This document shows, piece by piece, positions 10,113 through 20,816 of a DNA stretch of 64,000 nt (position 1 is its first letter; the number at the start of each line of letters is the position of its first letter). A program made the translations under genes and the position numbers. The stretch is from Fonsecaea monophora (Eukaryota > Ascomycota > Eurotiomycetes > Chaetothyriales > Herpotrichiellaceae), in the NCBI RefSeq assembly GCF_001642475.1, contig NW_019174008.1, positions 94,750 to 158,749 of the forward strand, given 5' to 3'. A model generated the notes under the pieces. It was not told where the DNA came from, did no database searches, and saw only the letters and a list, made by a program, of their open reading frames with translations.

Positions 10113-11561
10113 TCATAGTTTAGCAGCCAGCTCCCCCGCCCTCAACTGGTATTTGCGGTGCCGGGCCCGCAATCCGGCGGCTCGTTTCAGCTCATCTCGT
10201 CCGACCTGGTGCCTGTGTGCGGCGTCTGGTCCATCTGCGAGGCGGACATAGCGTGCATAGGTCCAAGCATGCGGCATGAAGCTTTCCTGGGTAAGCCCCA
10301 GCCCGCCATGCATCTGCATCGCTTCGTCAATAACTCTAGCAGCCATGGATGGAATGGCAATCTTGGAATGTGCAATGGCCTGACGTCCGGCTTTGTTGCC
10401 CAGGATATCCATGGTCTCGGCGGCATTGAGCACGATGAGCCGCATGGTATCAATGTCCAGCCGCATCTGTGCAAGCCGTTCGATGTTACTGTCGAACTCC
10501 CCAATGAGTTTCCCGCGGGGTTTCTTCCGTGGGTCGATGGCTCGGATCAGCGCCATTTCATAAGCACGCTCGCTTTGCCCAATCAAGCGCATGCTGTTGA
10601 ATCCGTTGATGTCAGTACAAAAAGCGCTCCTGAGAGGGAGTGACGAAAAAGTGGTCATACGCACCAATGATGGATTCTCCCGGGGCCTAGACGACCTTGA
10701 GCAATCTCGAATGCCCGACCTTCTCCCAGGATCAGGTTCTCCACGGGGACTCGAACGTTTGTATAGAGATACTCTGCGTGTCCTTGAGGGGCGTCGTCAT
10801 ATCCCATGATTGTCAGGTTTTTGACAAGCTTGATTCCCGGGGTGTTGGTAGGAACAATCAACATGGAATGTCGTTTCCAGGCGTTGCGATTTGACGGATC
10901 CGAGCAGACCATCAGAATAAAGAAGGTGAGATCTCGATTCATCGTGGAGCCTCCAAAGACCTTTCTCCCGTTGATGACATATTCATCCCCTTCTCTGTGC
11001 ATCCTGCAGCTAATGTTCGTGGCGTCGGACGAAGCAACCTCGGGTTCTGTCATGCTGTAGGCAGACATGGCAGTTCCCTCCAGGAGCGGCTTCAGCCACT
11101 TCTCTTTCTGTTGGGGGTTGCAATATTTGGCGAGCAGTTCGATATTTCCGGTCTCGGGGGCGTGGCAGTTCATCGTCTGCCCTCTCGAGTTAGGCTCTGC
11201 GCGAAAATGAAGGCATGTAGGGTCATGTTACCTCTGCCGCCCAGAAGCATCGTCCCATGATCTCGGCGCAACAGGCATATTCCAAGTTGGTCAACCCAGG
11301 GCTTTCTTGGAATGTTTTGGGGAGAAACAGGTTGAAGAGATTTGCTTCGCGCGCCCGCCTCCTCAATTCTCTCATCTTGGGCTGTGCGACCCAACGGTCG
11401 CCTTCGAGCTGGTTTTCCATGACGGATTCTGCTGGAATACATTCTGTCTCCACCCAGTCGTAAACCTTGATGATCGTTTCCACTGCTTTGGGCGTCAGCT
11501 TTGGTTTGACACTCGCGGGGATGCGAGAGAATGCTGGATGTTGAAGCGCCATGGTCTGCAT
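10113..11561 (-). CDS. Acyl-CoA dehydrogenase (ACAD10/11-like), putative PTS1
   Basis: A FAD-dependent acyl-CoA dehydrogenase introducing the 2,3-double bond of an acyl-CoA. Exons in gene order: 11561-11232, 11176-10665, 10593-10113, giving 440 aa, a normal length. The order is right: N-terminal helical domain, middle beta domain (AMSAYSMTEPEVASSDATN, the FAD-contact region), and C-terminal helices with GPGRIHHCMRLIG, QMHGGLGLTQ and MDILGNKAGRQ. This arrangement is closest to the ACAD10/ACAD11 group. Introns are 55 and 71 bp. The C-terminus is AAKL; AKL is a good peroxisomal PTS1 and matches the AKI of the CoA ligase, pointing to a peroxisomal route. It is divergent from the Zn2Cys6 regulator. 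Confidence 0.9.
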
Positions 11562-12221
11562 CGCCTAGGCCAGGTTTGTTGTCCAGTGACTTAAGATGTC
11601 TGTCTAGAGAAATACTCGTTGATGTGAGGAAACGAGGCTTGGATTAGGTAGAGCCTGGTCCCTGGTGATGATCCCCACCCACCATTGAGAACAGAATGGG
11701 GACTAGGGACTAGGGACTAGGAACTTTTGAAGACTTTGGAATAGGCTGCCTTAGGCTAAGCAGTCGGCTATCCGGTTTCCAGCTGCCGGAATGGTAACCA
11801 ACACCGCCTGAGTCAAAGATTGCTATCCCTCCGATGTGCACACTTGTCCTGACAAAACTTAGTTTGATGGTGAGGGATAACAGTACCTCCCAATGGGACC
11901 TCCGTCTGCCATGACCTGCAATAGGCGTCTAGCTGTTCTCGGTTCGTCTCGGCAGGGAGAACAGATTAAGGCCAGCACTGGTCCGGTTGGATCATAGCAC
12001 AGGACATGGCAAACTACGCGCAGGTTGTACACAGTGACGAGACCTATTGTCAATGCTTAATTAGAGCAGAGTGCCAGACGCGAATCCGTGAACTCACTAT
12101 ACCGTCGTTGACCCTTTTTACAAGGAGACCGCAGTCAATGGCAATTTGGGCTTTGAATCGCCCGAAGCACTTCAACCTGCGACATGGTACAGCGTAGTTG
12201 GCCTGTTATCCCACAGCTTCA
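11562..12221. promoter_or_regulatory. Bidirectional promoter, ACAD and Zn2Cys6 regulator
   Basis: A 660 bp divergent spacer. It carries CGGCTATCCG at 11765-11774, an inverted CGG-N4-CCG of the kind bound by Zn2Cys6 dimers. A short tandem GACTAGG repeat lies at about 11700-11722. Autoregulation by the adjacent regulator is possible but inferred. Confidence 0.45.
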
Positions 12222-14365
12222 ATGGTGTCTACCATGGTCGGCGGCGACGCTGCTCCGGCACAGTGCCATAAACCAAACTTCCGAGCCAAAGAAGCCTGCA
12301 TTACTTGCAGGTCCCGGAAAGTACGGTGTGATGTCTGCTTTCTCGGGGCGCCCTGTACAAACTGTGTTCATGCAGGCTTGAACTGCCTGTTGCACAAGAA
12401 GAAGCACCAGTATGGGTACACGAGGGAGCAATGATCCGAGATGCTAATGACTGCTACAGGCGCAAGGGAATTGTACCTGCCACAAATATCTACCCACCGA
12501 ACGAAAGATCAACAAAGCAACGACCAGAGTTCACCCCAACTGACGCGACGCCGGTTGAGCAAGCCTCACATTCGGGCAGTATGGCCGACGATTTCACATC
12601 TTCTTTTACCGGGTCGAGGCACAGAAGTTCATCCATCCTCGAGGAGCGTGGAGATGGAAACCACGTTGACCTATCGATACCGGAGTTTGTCTTTTGGCAT
12701 GCCGAGAAGTTCTCGACCGCGCAAAGGGAGCATTTCTCCAGGGCGGGAGCATTGTCACTGCCGGATATGACAGTCTTGAGCCTTCTTCTCGAAACCTACA
12801 TCGACTGGGTCCATCCGCAACTGCCCTTTCTCGACCTGAGCAGGTTTCTCTCTGCTATCAGCTCCAATGGTCAGACCTCGCAGCTTAGTGCTCTGCTACT
12901 ACACGCCGTGCTTTTTGCTGGCGTCTTGTATGTCGATGTCGAGGATCCGGTGTTGACGGAACTGGGCGGTAACCCGAGAGACCTCAAGAATACCCTGCGA
13001 GCTCGAGCAAAGGTGCGTGAGATGCGTACGCGGCACTGTCCTTTGGTTTCATCGGCACTCACACGTTTATAGGTCCTGTACGAAGCTGGTTACGAGCAAG
13101 ATAGGCTGAGCCTCATGCAAGCAAGCCTGCTTCTCTCCTTGGATAACTACATTGAGGTCGAGGTCAATCATGACAGCAAATTCTGGCTGGATATCAGCTT
13201 GATGACATTCCGAGATTGCACGGCTCTACAACCCGACAGAGAACTTTGGGATCCTCCATCTCGTCGACTGTGGTGGAGCCTCTACGTCGTCACCAACACC
13301 ATGGCCTTCCGCGAAGGAAACCATGGCGCCCCCGAATTCCGGAGCCGTGCAATGGGAACCCCTAGCATTGCCAAGTTCGGCTCTCTAGTTAACACGAAAG
13401 TGACTTGGCCAAATCTCCCGGACAATTCCTTCCTGAAGCAGCCATATCTGCAAAAGCTCCTGGCCGAGATATTCATCCATCGATTGAGACTTCAAAATCT
13501 AATATCGAAAATTATGGAAGAAGCAGCCGCCTTGGGGCTGAACCGAGAAACAATCGGACAAAGCGTGGCAGGGGAACGTCAAAAGCATCGTCAAGACTTC
13601 GCGAGGTTGTTTTCCAGATGGGATTCCGAACTCGACAAATGGTGGTGCGGACTTCCAGATTATGCCTCCGATCTCAAGTCGGGTTTCCACTCTGGTGATA
13701 CCATGCCGTCTCGGCTCCTTTCTTTTCACGTTGCAGTTACGGGGACGGAGTTTTTCGGCATTTGCAATGCTATTTACAATCTATTGATGAAGATTGAGGA
13801 TCCCTCTTCCTTCAGCATTCTCGCCGTCAAACATAAGAAAAGCATGAATTCTGCAAAACTCCTCGACATAATCAGCGCAATGGACGAACGAGATCTCCCT
13901 CGATATCTCCTCAATCACGGCCTTGTCATGGTAGAATGGGCGTTGCAACAGAGTCTGAGCTCCTCATACCTGTCCACTGCTTCAAAAGAGGTCTCCAAGC
14001 TACTCTTGTTGGTCAAAAAGATCTTGGACATCCGCGTTGCCACGGGACGGGACAGTAATCCCCTGACCCGATTAATGAAGAGCCCGGCCAAAGACTCGAG
14101 AGCGGCAGCTGGCTCCTCTCCCGGAAGCCCTGGTGTATTCAGCCCTCTCATGGACCAGGATCGCGAAATTACTACCGAGATCCGTGTGGAATCACCATGT
14201 TCAGCTCTGCCGTCGTCATCGGAAGCCTCAATCCCTAGCGAAACACCAATCGATTGCGGCAATACTACGGAGGACCTCGATGCTCTATTCTCGAGCTGTA
14301 ACGGCTATGCTCTCGACGACGATTTGATGTCCCCTTGCGATGACATCGACTGGTTCAAGGCCTAG
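12222..14365 (+). CDS. Zn2Cys6 transcription factor
   Basis: A fungal binuclear zinc-cluster regulator. Exons: 12222-12415, 12460-13012, 13073-14365, giving 679 aa. The zinc cluster uses Cys 26, 29, 36, 45, 48 and 55 (spacing 2-6-8-2-6), followed by a basic stretch HKKKH interrupted by a short 44 bp intron. The middle (about residues 150-550) has the look of the fungal-specific TF domain (LYEAGYEQDRLSLMQASLLL, then the RRLWWSLY motif). The C-terminus is Ser-rich and acidic, as in activation domains. ATG 12222 is the first in-frame; ATG 12234 (context ACC ATG G) is equally possible. Its position beside the oxidoreductase genes and the shared CGG sites suggest it is the pathway regulator; this is inferred. 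Confidence 0.9.
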
Positions 14366-15190
14366 ACAAAGAACGAGGAAAGGTCCTGTGCAGTGGGCGT
14401 GTTTTAGTTTTACTTGTACTCTTACCGAGACCCTTCGTGGAACTCGAAAGCGGGCTGGTCAAGGAGCGCAGCTTCAGACACTGGCCAGTATCAACTTTGA
14501 ATGGGCACCTGAGCGTTTCTAGTATGGCGGCAGACATCGGTGCAGGCTCCTTGTGGCATATTATTTTAATGGCTGTGCGGCTTAACAAACGGAAGGCGAT
14601 TTTTTTAAAAATTTGACCTCATACGAGTTGTGAGGATATTCAAGGGAAGTCCAGCATGTAGGAGAAGACAGAAAGGTAACGTCTTTATAGTTGGGTTATC
14701 ATTATGTCGAATTCGTCCTTGCTTCAATCGATATGTGAAGGCTCTGAACGATTTCCCGTATCACTTGCATCCTCATAAGTCGAAATTTCATCCTTAACCT
14801 GTTTTTATCACTTCACCTCATCAAGGCTCAATTGATGCAGTATTGACTCCAAATGACAGACCTGTCGAGTTCTCCGTGTTCACAAGTGTCTTGAAGGGTC
14901 AGCGTCCCCTAGACACGCTGTTGAACCAGCAGATGCGGCTATTCGAACCGAAGGGGGAGTTGGGGGTCCAAGGGCTGTTTATTGGCTCCAGGGCCCGCCA
15001 TTTTTGCCGTCCATCAGCGGACCAACCGGACCCAGCACGATGCACACCGACGAGCTCGACCGCTGGGCGCACTTCATTTTTCAAAAAAAGTTGACGTAAG
15101 AGGATTAGCGGCAGTCGAGCAAGCGAGCAGAAGTTTGGCTGCGGTCGGCTGCGAGGGAAGGAAGAGCACTCTTCCACTCCATCAGCGAGG
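14366..15190. other. Spacer between two regulators
   Basis: 825 bp between two same-strand regulators. It is AT-rich around 14,600 (poly-T/poly-A run) and should hold the 3' end of the first and the promoter of the second. I see no supported gene. Confidence 0.4.
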
Positions 15191-16852
15191 ATGAAGGCCT
15201 ATTCTTCAATGCGGACCCTTCAACCAAAAGACCCTAACGCCGAGGCCGCCGCAGCGGCTCTGGCCAGCACCGTCGACGAGGCGGCAACCACCGAGGATGG
15301 CACTTCCTCCAACAAGGCCAGGAAGAACGTCAGCCGGGCTTGTGACCAATGTCGAAAGAGGAGGAGAAAGGTAAGCTTTCCTGATTCTCGGCAGCAATCT
15401 GAGCCCAGGAGCAAATCTGCAGAGGTGACGGGGGGAAAGCAACGTCCAGCTGAATGTAAAAACGGCTCTAGTGTAACGCGCTCCGACCCTGTGCATCTTG
15501 CATCCATACTGGACGGAGGTGCACTTACGACATGGACTCCAAATATGGCGACCTGAGACGCAACCGGAACTCGGTCCAGCACGTCGAGAAACTACGCCAA
15601 CAACAGGCCGTCCTTGACCGACTCTTGCACCTGATCCGGAATTCGGACGCCGACGAGGCCATCCAGGCGGTCAGAGAGGGTGCCACCTTCCAGGAGATAG
15701 CGAGTGTTCTCTTGGGTAACCCGCCAGAAGCTCCTTTGCCTCAGACGGGGGGAAATTCTTCGAGCGACACCTCCTTGGAAGATTCGTCCGGTCAAACAAC
15801 GTCAGACAAATCTGACAGCCCCGGGTCAGATCCTGTCAGGTCCACCAGGTCAGTGAGCGGGAAAGGCAAGGCTGTGGAGCATGCCGTTGGAGTGTGGCGC
15901 GGGAAACCTGAGAAGCGGCTTCCAGCAACTGAGCCGAGTGAGGAGACGGTCCTTCCTTCCGCTGGAGAATCCTATACCTCTGCAGGTATACCGCAAGGCC
16001 AACAACACGCATCTGGAGACCGAGTTTGGACTGGCTTGGCAGGACGTCTCACCACCGTGGAACTGAACAAGATCAACATGCCAATCTTTGGTTGCGATCC
16101 ATTTCACATCGAGTCGGACGACATGTTGTCCAGGACCATCCTGAGCTTTCGCGATGGTGCCCGGAAAGCATTGCAGGGGAATGCCAATGTCCATGATCTC
16201 ATCGGAACCAAGAGACCAGACCTCGAGCTGTTCCTGCGGCAGCGACGAGAAGGCGACCCCCACACTGCCTGGACCTGGGCCTGCGAGCTGGCGAAAGCGT
16301 ATCCATTGCCATTGACGGTGCAATTGACCGGGATCTTTGTTGCCGGGATCCAAATGCGGGTGTGTTTTTGAGTTTGTCCTCTGAAAAGTTCGTTTTGAAT
16401 ACTTAGTGAAACCCAGTATTTCATTCATCCATGCAAAGAAACATATGAGGACTTGCCTGTGATGTTAAGACCCATGAAGCAGCAATACACGCAACCACAC
16501 GCTGCAGGAGCTGACATCTGTGCCATGTGAGTATCTGTCTCGATACAGCCATGAACGGGGCTAACCCGAGGGTATATATAGACCTCCCGTCAAGCAGTAT
16601 CTTCTTTCTCATTGGGACTCGTACGCCTCGCTCTTAGCGGCCGGGCAATACAACAGATGGCCGTACAGTAACAAGGCGTGTTTCGGCATGGACCGGACCA
16701 GAAATAAACCCACACTCTCGACGGCGTTTCTTGAACACATATCAGACCCCAAGAACCACACTGTCGGGCCCAAGATACTGGAACTCGTACCAGAGGCGGC
16801 GGAGTATGTGAACCACGAGGAAGGCTCGACAGGCCATGATGATGCACGATAA
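15191..16852 (+). CDS. Zn2Cys6 regulator with DUF3425-like C-terminus
   Basis: A second zinc-cluster regulator of a different type. Exons: 15191-15370, 15472-16359, 16417-16526, 16582-16852, giving 482 aa. The zinc cluster has Cys 51, 54, 61, 67, 70 and 77. A 101 bp intron falls exactly between RRRK and the third cysteine, a common intron position in this group. A Gln/Leu-rich coil follows (VEKLRQQQAVLDRLLHLI). The C-terminal part (ETYEDLPVMLRPMKQQYTQP, then IPPVKQYLLSHWDSY) resembles the DUF3425-type domain, usually linked to bZIP or Zn2Cys6 proteins. Introns 3 and 4 are short and well formed. Whether it belongs to the catabolic cluster is unknown; it has its own promoter. Confidence 0.85.
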
Positions 16853-18592
16853 ATGTATCTTGGACCGTGTCGTGCTGGAGGACGAAGGCCTATTGGGATG
16901 TGGCCCCTTGACTCCCAGGTCACTCGCTACTGAGAGGAAGGCGTGGGGTGAAAAACGAATCTGACTGTCAGAGGGGGGGGAAATCCTCGACTTTAATTAG
17001 CCTTTTAAAAAAAGTCGGCTACATACCTTTAGTGGGAAATTGGAGGTGTTATGGTCTTGAACTCGGTTCTTTTTCCCATCAGCCATCCTATACCTCTTGG
17101 AGACAAAAGGGCCAAAAGAGGGAGGGTTTTTAATGGAACTTGCCGGCGCGAAGAGGGTGGGTCACGGCTGCATTGGCAACACATCCTCTATGTAAGTTGA
17201 GACGAGAGTTGGGGTGAGTTGGGTGACTTAGTTGCTGGAACCATCTGTGAATTAGCGGACCCTATTGTCCTCGAGATCGGAATTAGCATGAGATCTCACA
17301 ATCCCAATGCGGTCGTGCTCCGCTATTTGTCCTTGTGTCCCGGCGGAACGAGCGATTTGATTGGTTGGGGAGACCAGGGGAGATGTAGTTCCGACTCTTG
17401 GCGGCGGAATTGGGGGCACCACCTCTTCAGGAATCAGGACGACTCGTTGAGAAGCGCACAATTGCTCGCTGAATAAAGCCCCTACTTGATCAGACCTGGT
17501 ACGAGGTACGACTGGGAGCATGAACTCCGCATGCATGTATACGGTACAGCTGACCCCTTTAACGAACCCTTGTTTGAAACCATCACATCACAACACGTCC
17601 GGCTACACCCACATGGCTCTCGTCTGGATATCCATGTGTTGGCATGTCAAGAACCTATCCAGCGAAATGGTGACTGGGCTACCAAGACGTCTCAAGGTCC
17701 CGAGAAATCAGCGAATGCCCAGCAACCACAATTGACACAGTGCGCGGATCAGTCCGCGAGTTCAGCTGGCGAGTGGTGACTACTGATGCCGGCTCTTATC
17801 CGGGCGTGGACAATTGTGATTCGCTCTCCTAATTTTGTCGGTCTGCAAGTTCTGCAGGAAGTGGTTCGCCGTTTTACTCGGGCCATTGAAAACACAAGAA
17901 CACATTGACAGTCACTCACTTCCTATGGCGGATAGGGGACGTACATTAGCAGAGGCATTTCGGTTCCGGCTTCGGCGTCAACGGGTCAAAACAATCGCAG
18001 GGTTTATGGCCGTCGTTGCTGGCTATACAGACGGCATCAGACTTGCACCATCCTCGCCGCTTGTTGTCTGCCTATTCTTCCTGTCAGCATGGCACTGTGG
18101 GACATTTCAGTCCCGAATACGCCTTTCATATCCAAAAGCCGCTGCAGCACGCCAGACCGTCTATCATTGCCATCACATGGCGAAAAGGTGTATACAGCTA
18201 GGTAGGTACTTCCAATGGAAAGCAAAGAGGCCGGAAGATCGAAATACAAATCAATTTGACCTCTGTCTTGTTCCATACCCATGGTCACCCATTGCAGTTC
18301 GTCAGGGCATCACACCTTCTCGAACAGCGTCAAATCCTTGTTCTTCACGGTCTGTATGGGGACTTCCAGCACACAACGAAAGAGCCGTAGCACAGTCCAA
18401 CTTGGAAAGCCCATGAATTCTGAAAAGTCTCCCCATAATCTCCGGCATTCGCATCGTCACGCAAGGCACTGCTGACAGGAGGACAGTAGAGAAGAGGCAT
18501 TGCATTAGAGAGGGAGGGTACTGTCTGTTTAATAGCACTCAATGTGGACCGTGCAGTCAAGGGGTGAGTATCATATTCGAGCCTGGCGCCAC

Positions 18593-18661
18593 CTGTCGGG
18601 GTCACATGGTCACACCATGAGGTGAAGTTACTCGACTAGGGTTCGAGTCTCCGTGACGACC
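18593..18661 (+). pseudogene. tRNA-like sequence, probably a relic
   Basis: It has a B-box-like GGGTTCGAGTCTCC and a 3' end GTGACGACC that partly matches GTCGGGGTCAC about 60 bases upstream. The D-arm region folds as CATGG-TCACA-CCATG, but the anticodon stem is poor and lacks T33. I read it as a degenerate tRNA or a chance match. Confidence 0.2.
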
Positions 18662-18930
18662 AAAACGAAAAGGCCATCTCATGCCCTCTCGCATTCATCC
18701 CTTTCGATCCAAATGACAAAAACTTTGCCACCCAACCCCTTCGATATGGGGGTGGATGGTAAGTGAAACCCGCCTTGTGGCTGGTTTTTTCCGTTATTTG
18801 GGAGCCATTGACCTCCCCGCCTTCCGGTGGCAGGGTTCCTGATGACTTTTCCCTTTTTTTGGTGTTTCCGAGTTTCGAGGAACCGAAGGATCGATCGAAT
18901 CGAGGAGGATCGGAGGAGAAGGAGGAATCG

Positions 18931-19037
18931 CCTACTTAAACCCAAGTCCCGTCACAGTTTGTTGACTCTGAAGTCTCTTTCTCTCTTTTTTTTTGTGTGT
19001 GGTTTGTTGACTCTGAAAAGTCTCTTTCTTAAGTAGG
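18931..19037. repeat. Direct repeat flanked by inverted arms
   Basis: Two copies of GTTTGTTGACTCTGAA..GTCTCTTTCT lie at 18,957-18,982 and 19,002-19,028, the second with two extra bases. They are bracketed by CCTACTTAA (18,931-18,939) and its exact inverse TTAAGTAGG (19,029-19,037). No transposase is present; this could be a miniature element or a locally duplicated promoter element. Confidence 0.6.
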
Positions 19038-19602
19038 GGTCTTTGCGATTGTTGACTACTTTTTCGAGACTATTAATCATATGTGATTCTTTTTTTCCTG
19101 GAGGGGGTCTGTTCTGGTCATGTGTAGCCCTCGTTGACGCCAAGGTTTGATATTCTGCTGGTACATAACATAGTGGATACATACAGACCCACTATCAACG
19201 TCCACACTGCCTACATCTAAGTATCTAACTAGTTATTCAAGGTCCATTGCGCTACTCGGGCCTTCCCTAGGCTCCGGGGTAAAGTAATGACGAGTTGTGT
19301 CATATACGCCCATCTGGTACCCTGGGATTAATATTGGGGTAGAGGTGCGGGAAACAGAGTATGGGATCGGCTACGTCCACTCGACAAAGGTGCGGAGTCC
19401 TCGCATCGCGCAACAGGTACAAATAAGCCTTGACAGTGGCCGAGGTTTCTTTGAAGAGTGATGTGGAGATATAATTGATGAAGGCCGTCTTCTCTCTCTA
19501 CCATCATAGGTCTCTCGTACCATCATCCTCCATCATCACGGCCAGAACCGGATCTACGACGACGACCACTACTATACAAGGCACTACCGATAACTCTCAA
19601 GA

Positions 19603-20228
19603 ATGCCACCCCCTTCTGCAGCCCAGATATCCCGCCTCTTCGCCCCCTTGGCCATCCAAGGTCGCCAACATGAAACCCTCGCCCTCCTCGCCGACGATGT
19701 CGACTGGACCATCTGCGGCCACGCGCCACCCATGTCCCGCCGCTACACCTCTCGGCAGGAGTTTCTCGACAACACGCTGAAAGTGCTTCGCGAGCGCGTC
19801 CTCACAGAGCCCCTGCGTCTCGAGGTGCGGAATATCGTCGTCTCGTCCACGGCGTCGGGGGGTGGGGACGAAGGCAAGGACGAGGAGATTGACGGCGACG
19901 TGGTGGTCGAGTTGGAGGCTTTGGATGCGACGTGCAAGAATGGTCCGTTTTGTTTTCCTCCTCATCCTCCTGTCTCTTGTTCTCTTCGGTATTTTTGATC
20001 TGTCACCTGTCTGTTCTCTGGGGATATGATCTCGTCTGATCGTTTGTGTGTGCATATCATGTGATGTCATACTAACTAACTCCCCCTCTTCATTTGCTGG
20101 ATCAACAAGGCCTCCCCTACGACATGCGCTACTGCTGGGTCTGCAAGTTTGCGCACGGCAAAATAGTCCAGGTGCGCGCGTACCTGGACACGGACTTGTT
20201 GACTAGGGCGTTGCAGCAGAATCCGTGA
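19603..20228 (+). CDS. SnoaL-like / NTF2-fold protein
   Basis: A small protein of 152 aa with exons 19603-19942 and 20110-20228. The N-terminus (ISRLFAPLAIQGRQHETLAL, DDVDWTICG, then YTSRQEFLD) and the C-terminus (YDMRYCWVCKFAHGKIVQVR, AYLDTDLLTRAL) are typical of SnoaL-like NTF2-fold proteins. These include polyketide cyclases and isomerases but also many of unknown function. The middle insert STASGGGDEGKDEE is low-complexity. The intron is long here (167 bp) with donor GTCCGT. It has no biosynthetic neighbours, so I assign no substrate. Confidence 0.8.
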
Positions 20229-20816
20229 GGGGTTGGGCAGGTAGAGAGAGACCGAGGGAACGCGAATGAGCAAGCAGGCAATTAAGCAAGCAAGCAACAA
20301 GGGGGTCAGGGAATCAGGGAAGCAAGGAAAGCAAGCAAGCAGAGAAGTAAGCAGGCACTGCGATGTCACACTCACAGGATGCAATGGAATCCCGGGGATC
20401 ATCTCATCAGCCCTTGAATGCCATGGCCCGATGTATAGAAACAGAGGCTGGCTTTGTTGTTTTATGAGTGGATGGATGGATGAAGTCACTCGGTGCGGAG
20501 GGATTAATCCCGCGAGGGTGGATGGAGCATTTGCTGTAATCATCTTGTTTTGTCACAGCGTCCCTAGCCAATAACTTGAACCTCTTGCTATCGCCGTGCC
20601 TGCTTGAACCGATCGCTATGATCTATCCAGTATGCCTCGAACATGCAGCTCTGCTCGCGCTATTCGAACGTGGAAATTTGCTTGGTGAATGATGAGAACT
20701 TGCCTGACGAACCTTGCAGAAGGTGCCTCGAGTCATCACCTCTGCCCACCGGCGCTGGATGAAAATTGCCCTGCAAACCTTTCAAAGGATACCTGGAATC
20801 GTGGATGCACTCCCCC
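20229..20816. repeat. Convergent spacer with AAGC-type simple repeat
   Basis: A 588 bp spacer between two convergent genes. A degenerate run of CAAG/AAGC units occupies about 20,265-20,356. I see no gene. Confidence 0.5.

Larger units (their letters stand above)
16853..19602. other. Gene-poor region
   Basis: 2.75 kb without a supportable gene. Open frames at 17,835-18,416 and similar lack recognisable domains, good context or splice-consistent extension. It contains homopolymer tracts near 16,973 and 17,008, the repeat at 18,931-19,037 and a tRNA-like sequence at 18.6 kb. The last part is the promoter of the SnoaL-like gene. Confidence 0.45.

Noticed and set aside
399..14365. Secondary-metabolite biosynthetic cluster
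   Set aside because: No PKS, NRPS, terpene cyclase, prenyltransferase or P450 is present; the enzymes fit degradation better.
17835..18416. 193-codon plus-strand open frame in the gene-poor gap
   Set aside because: No domain, poor start context and no splice-consistent extension.
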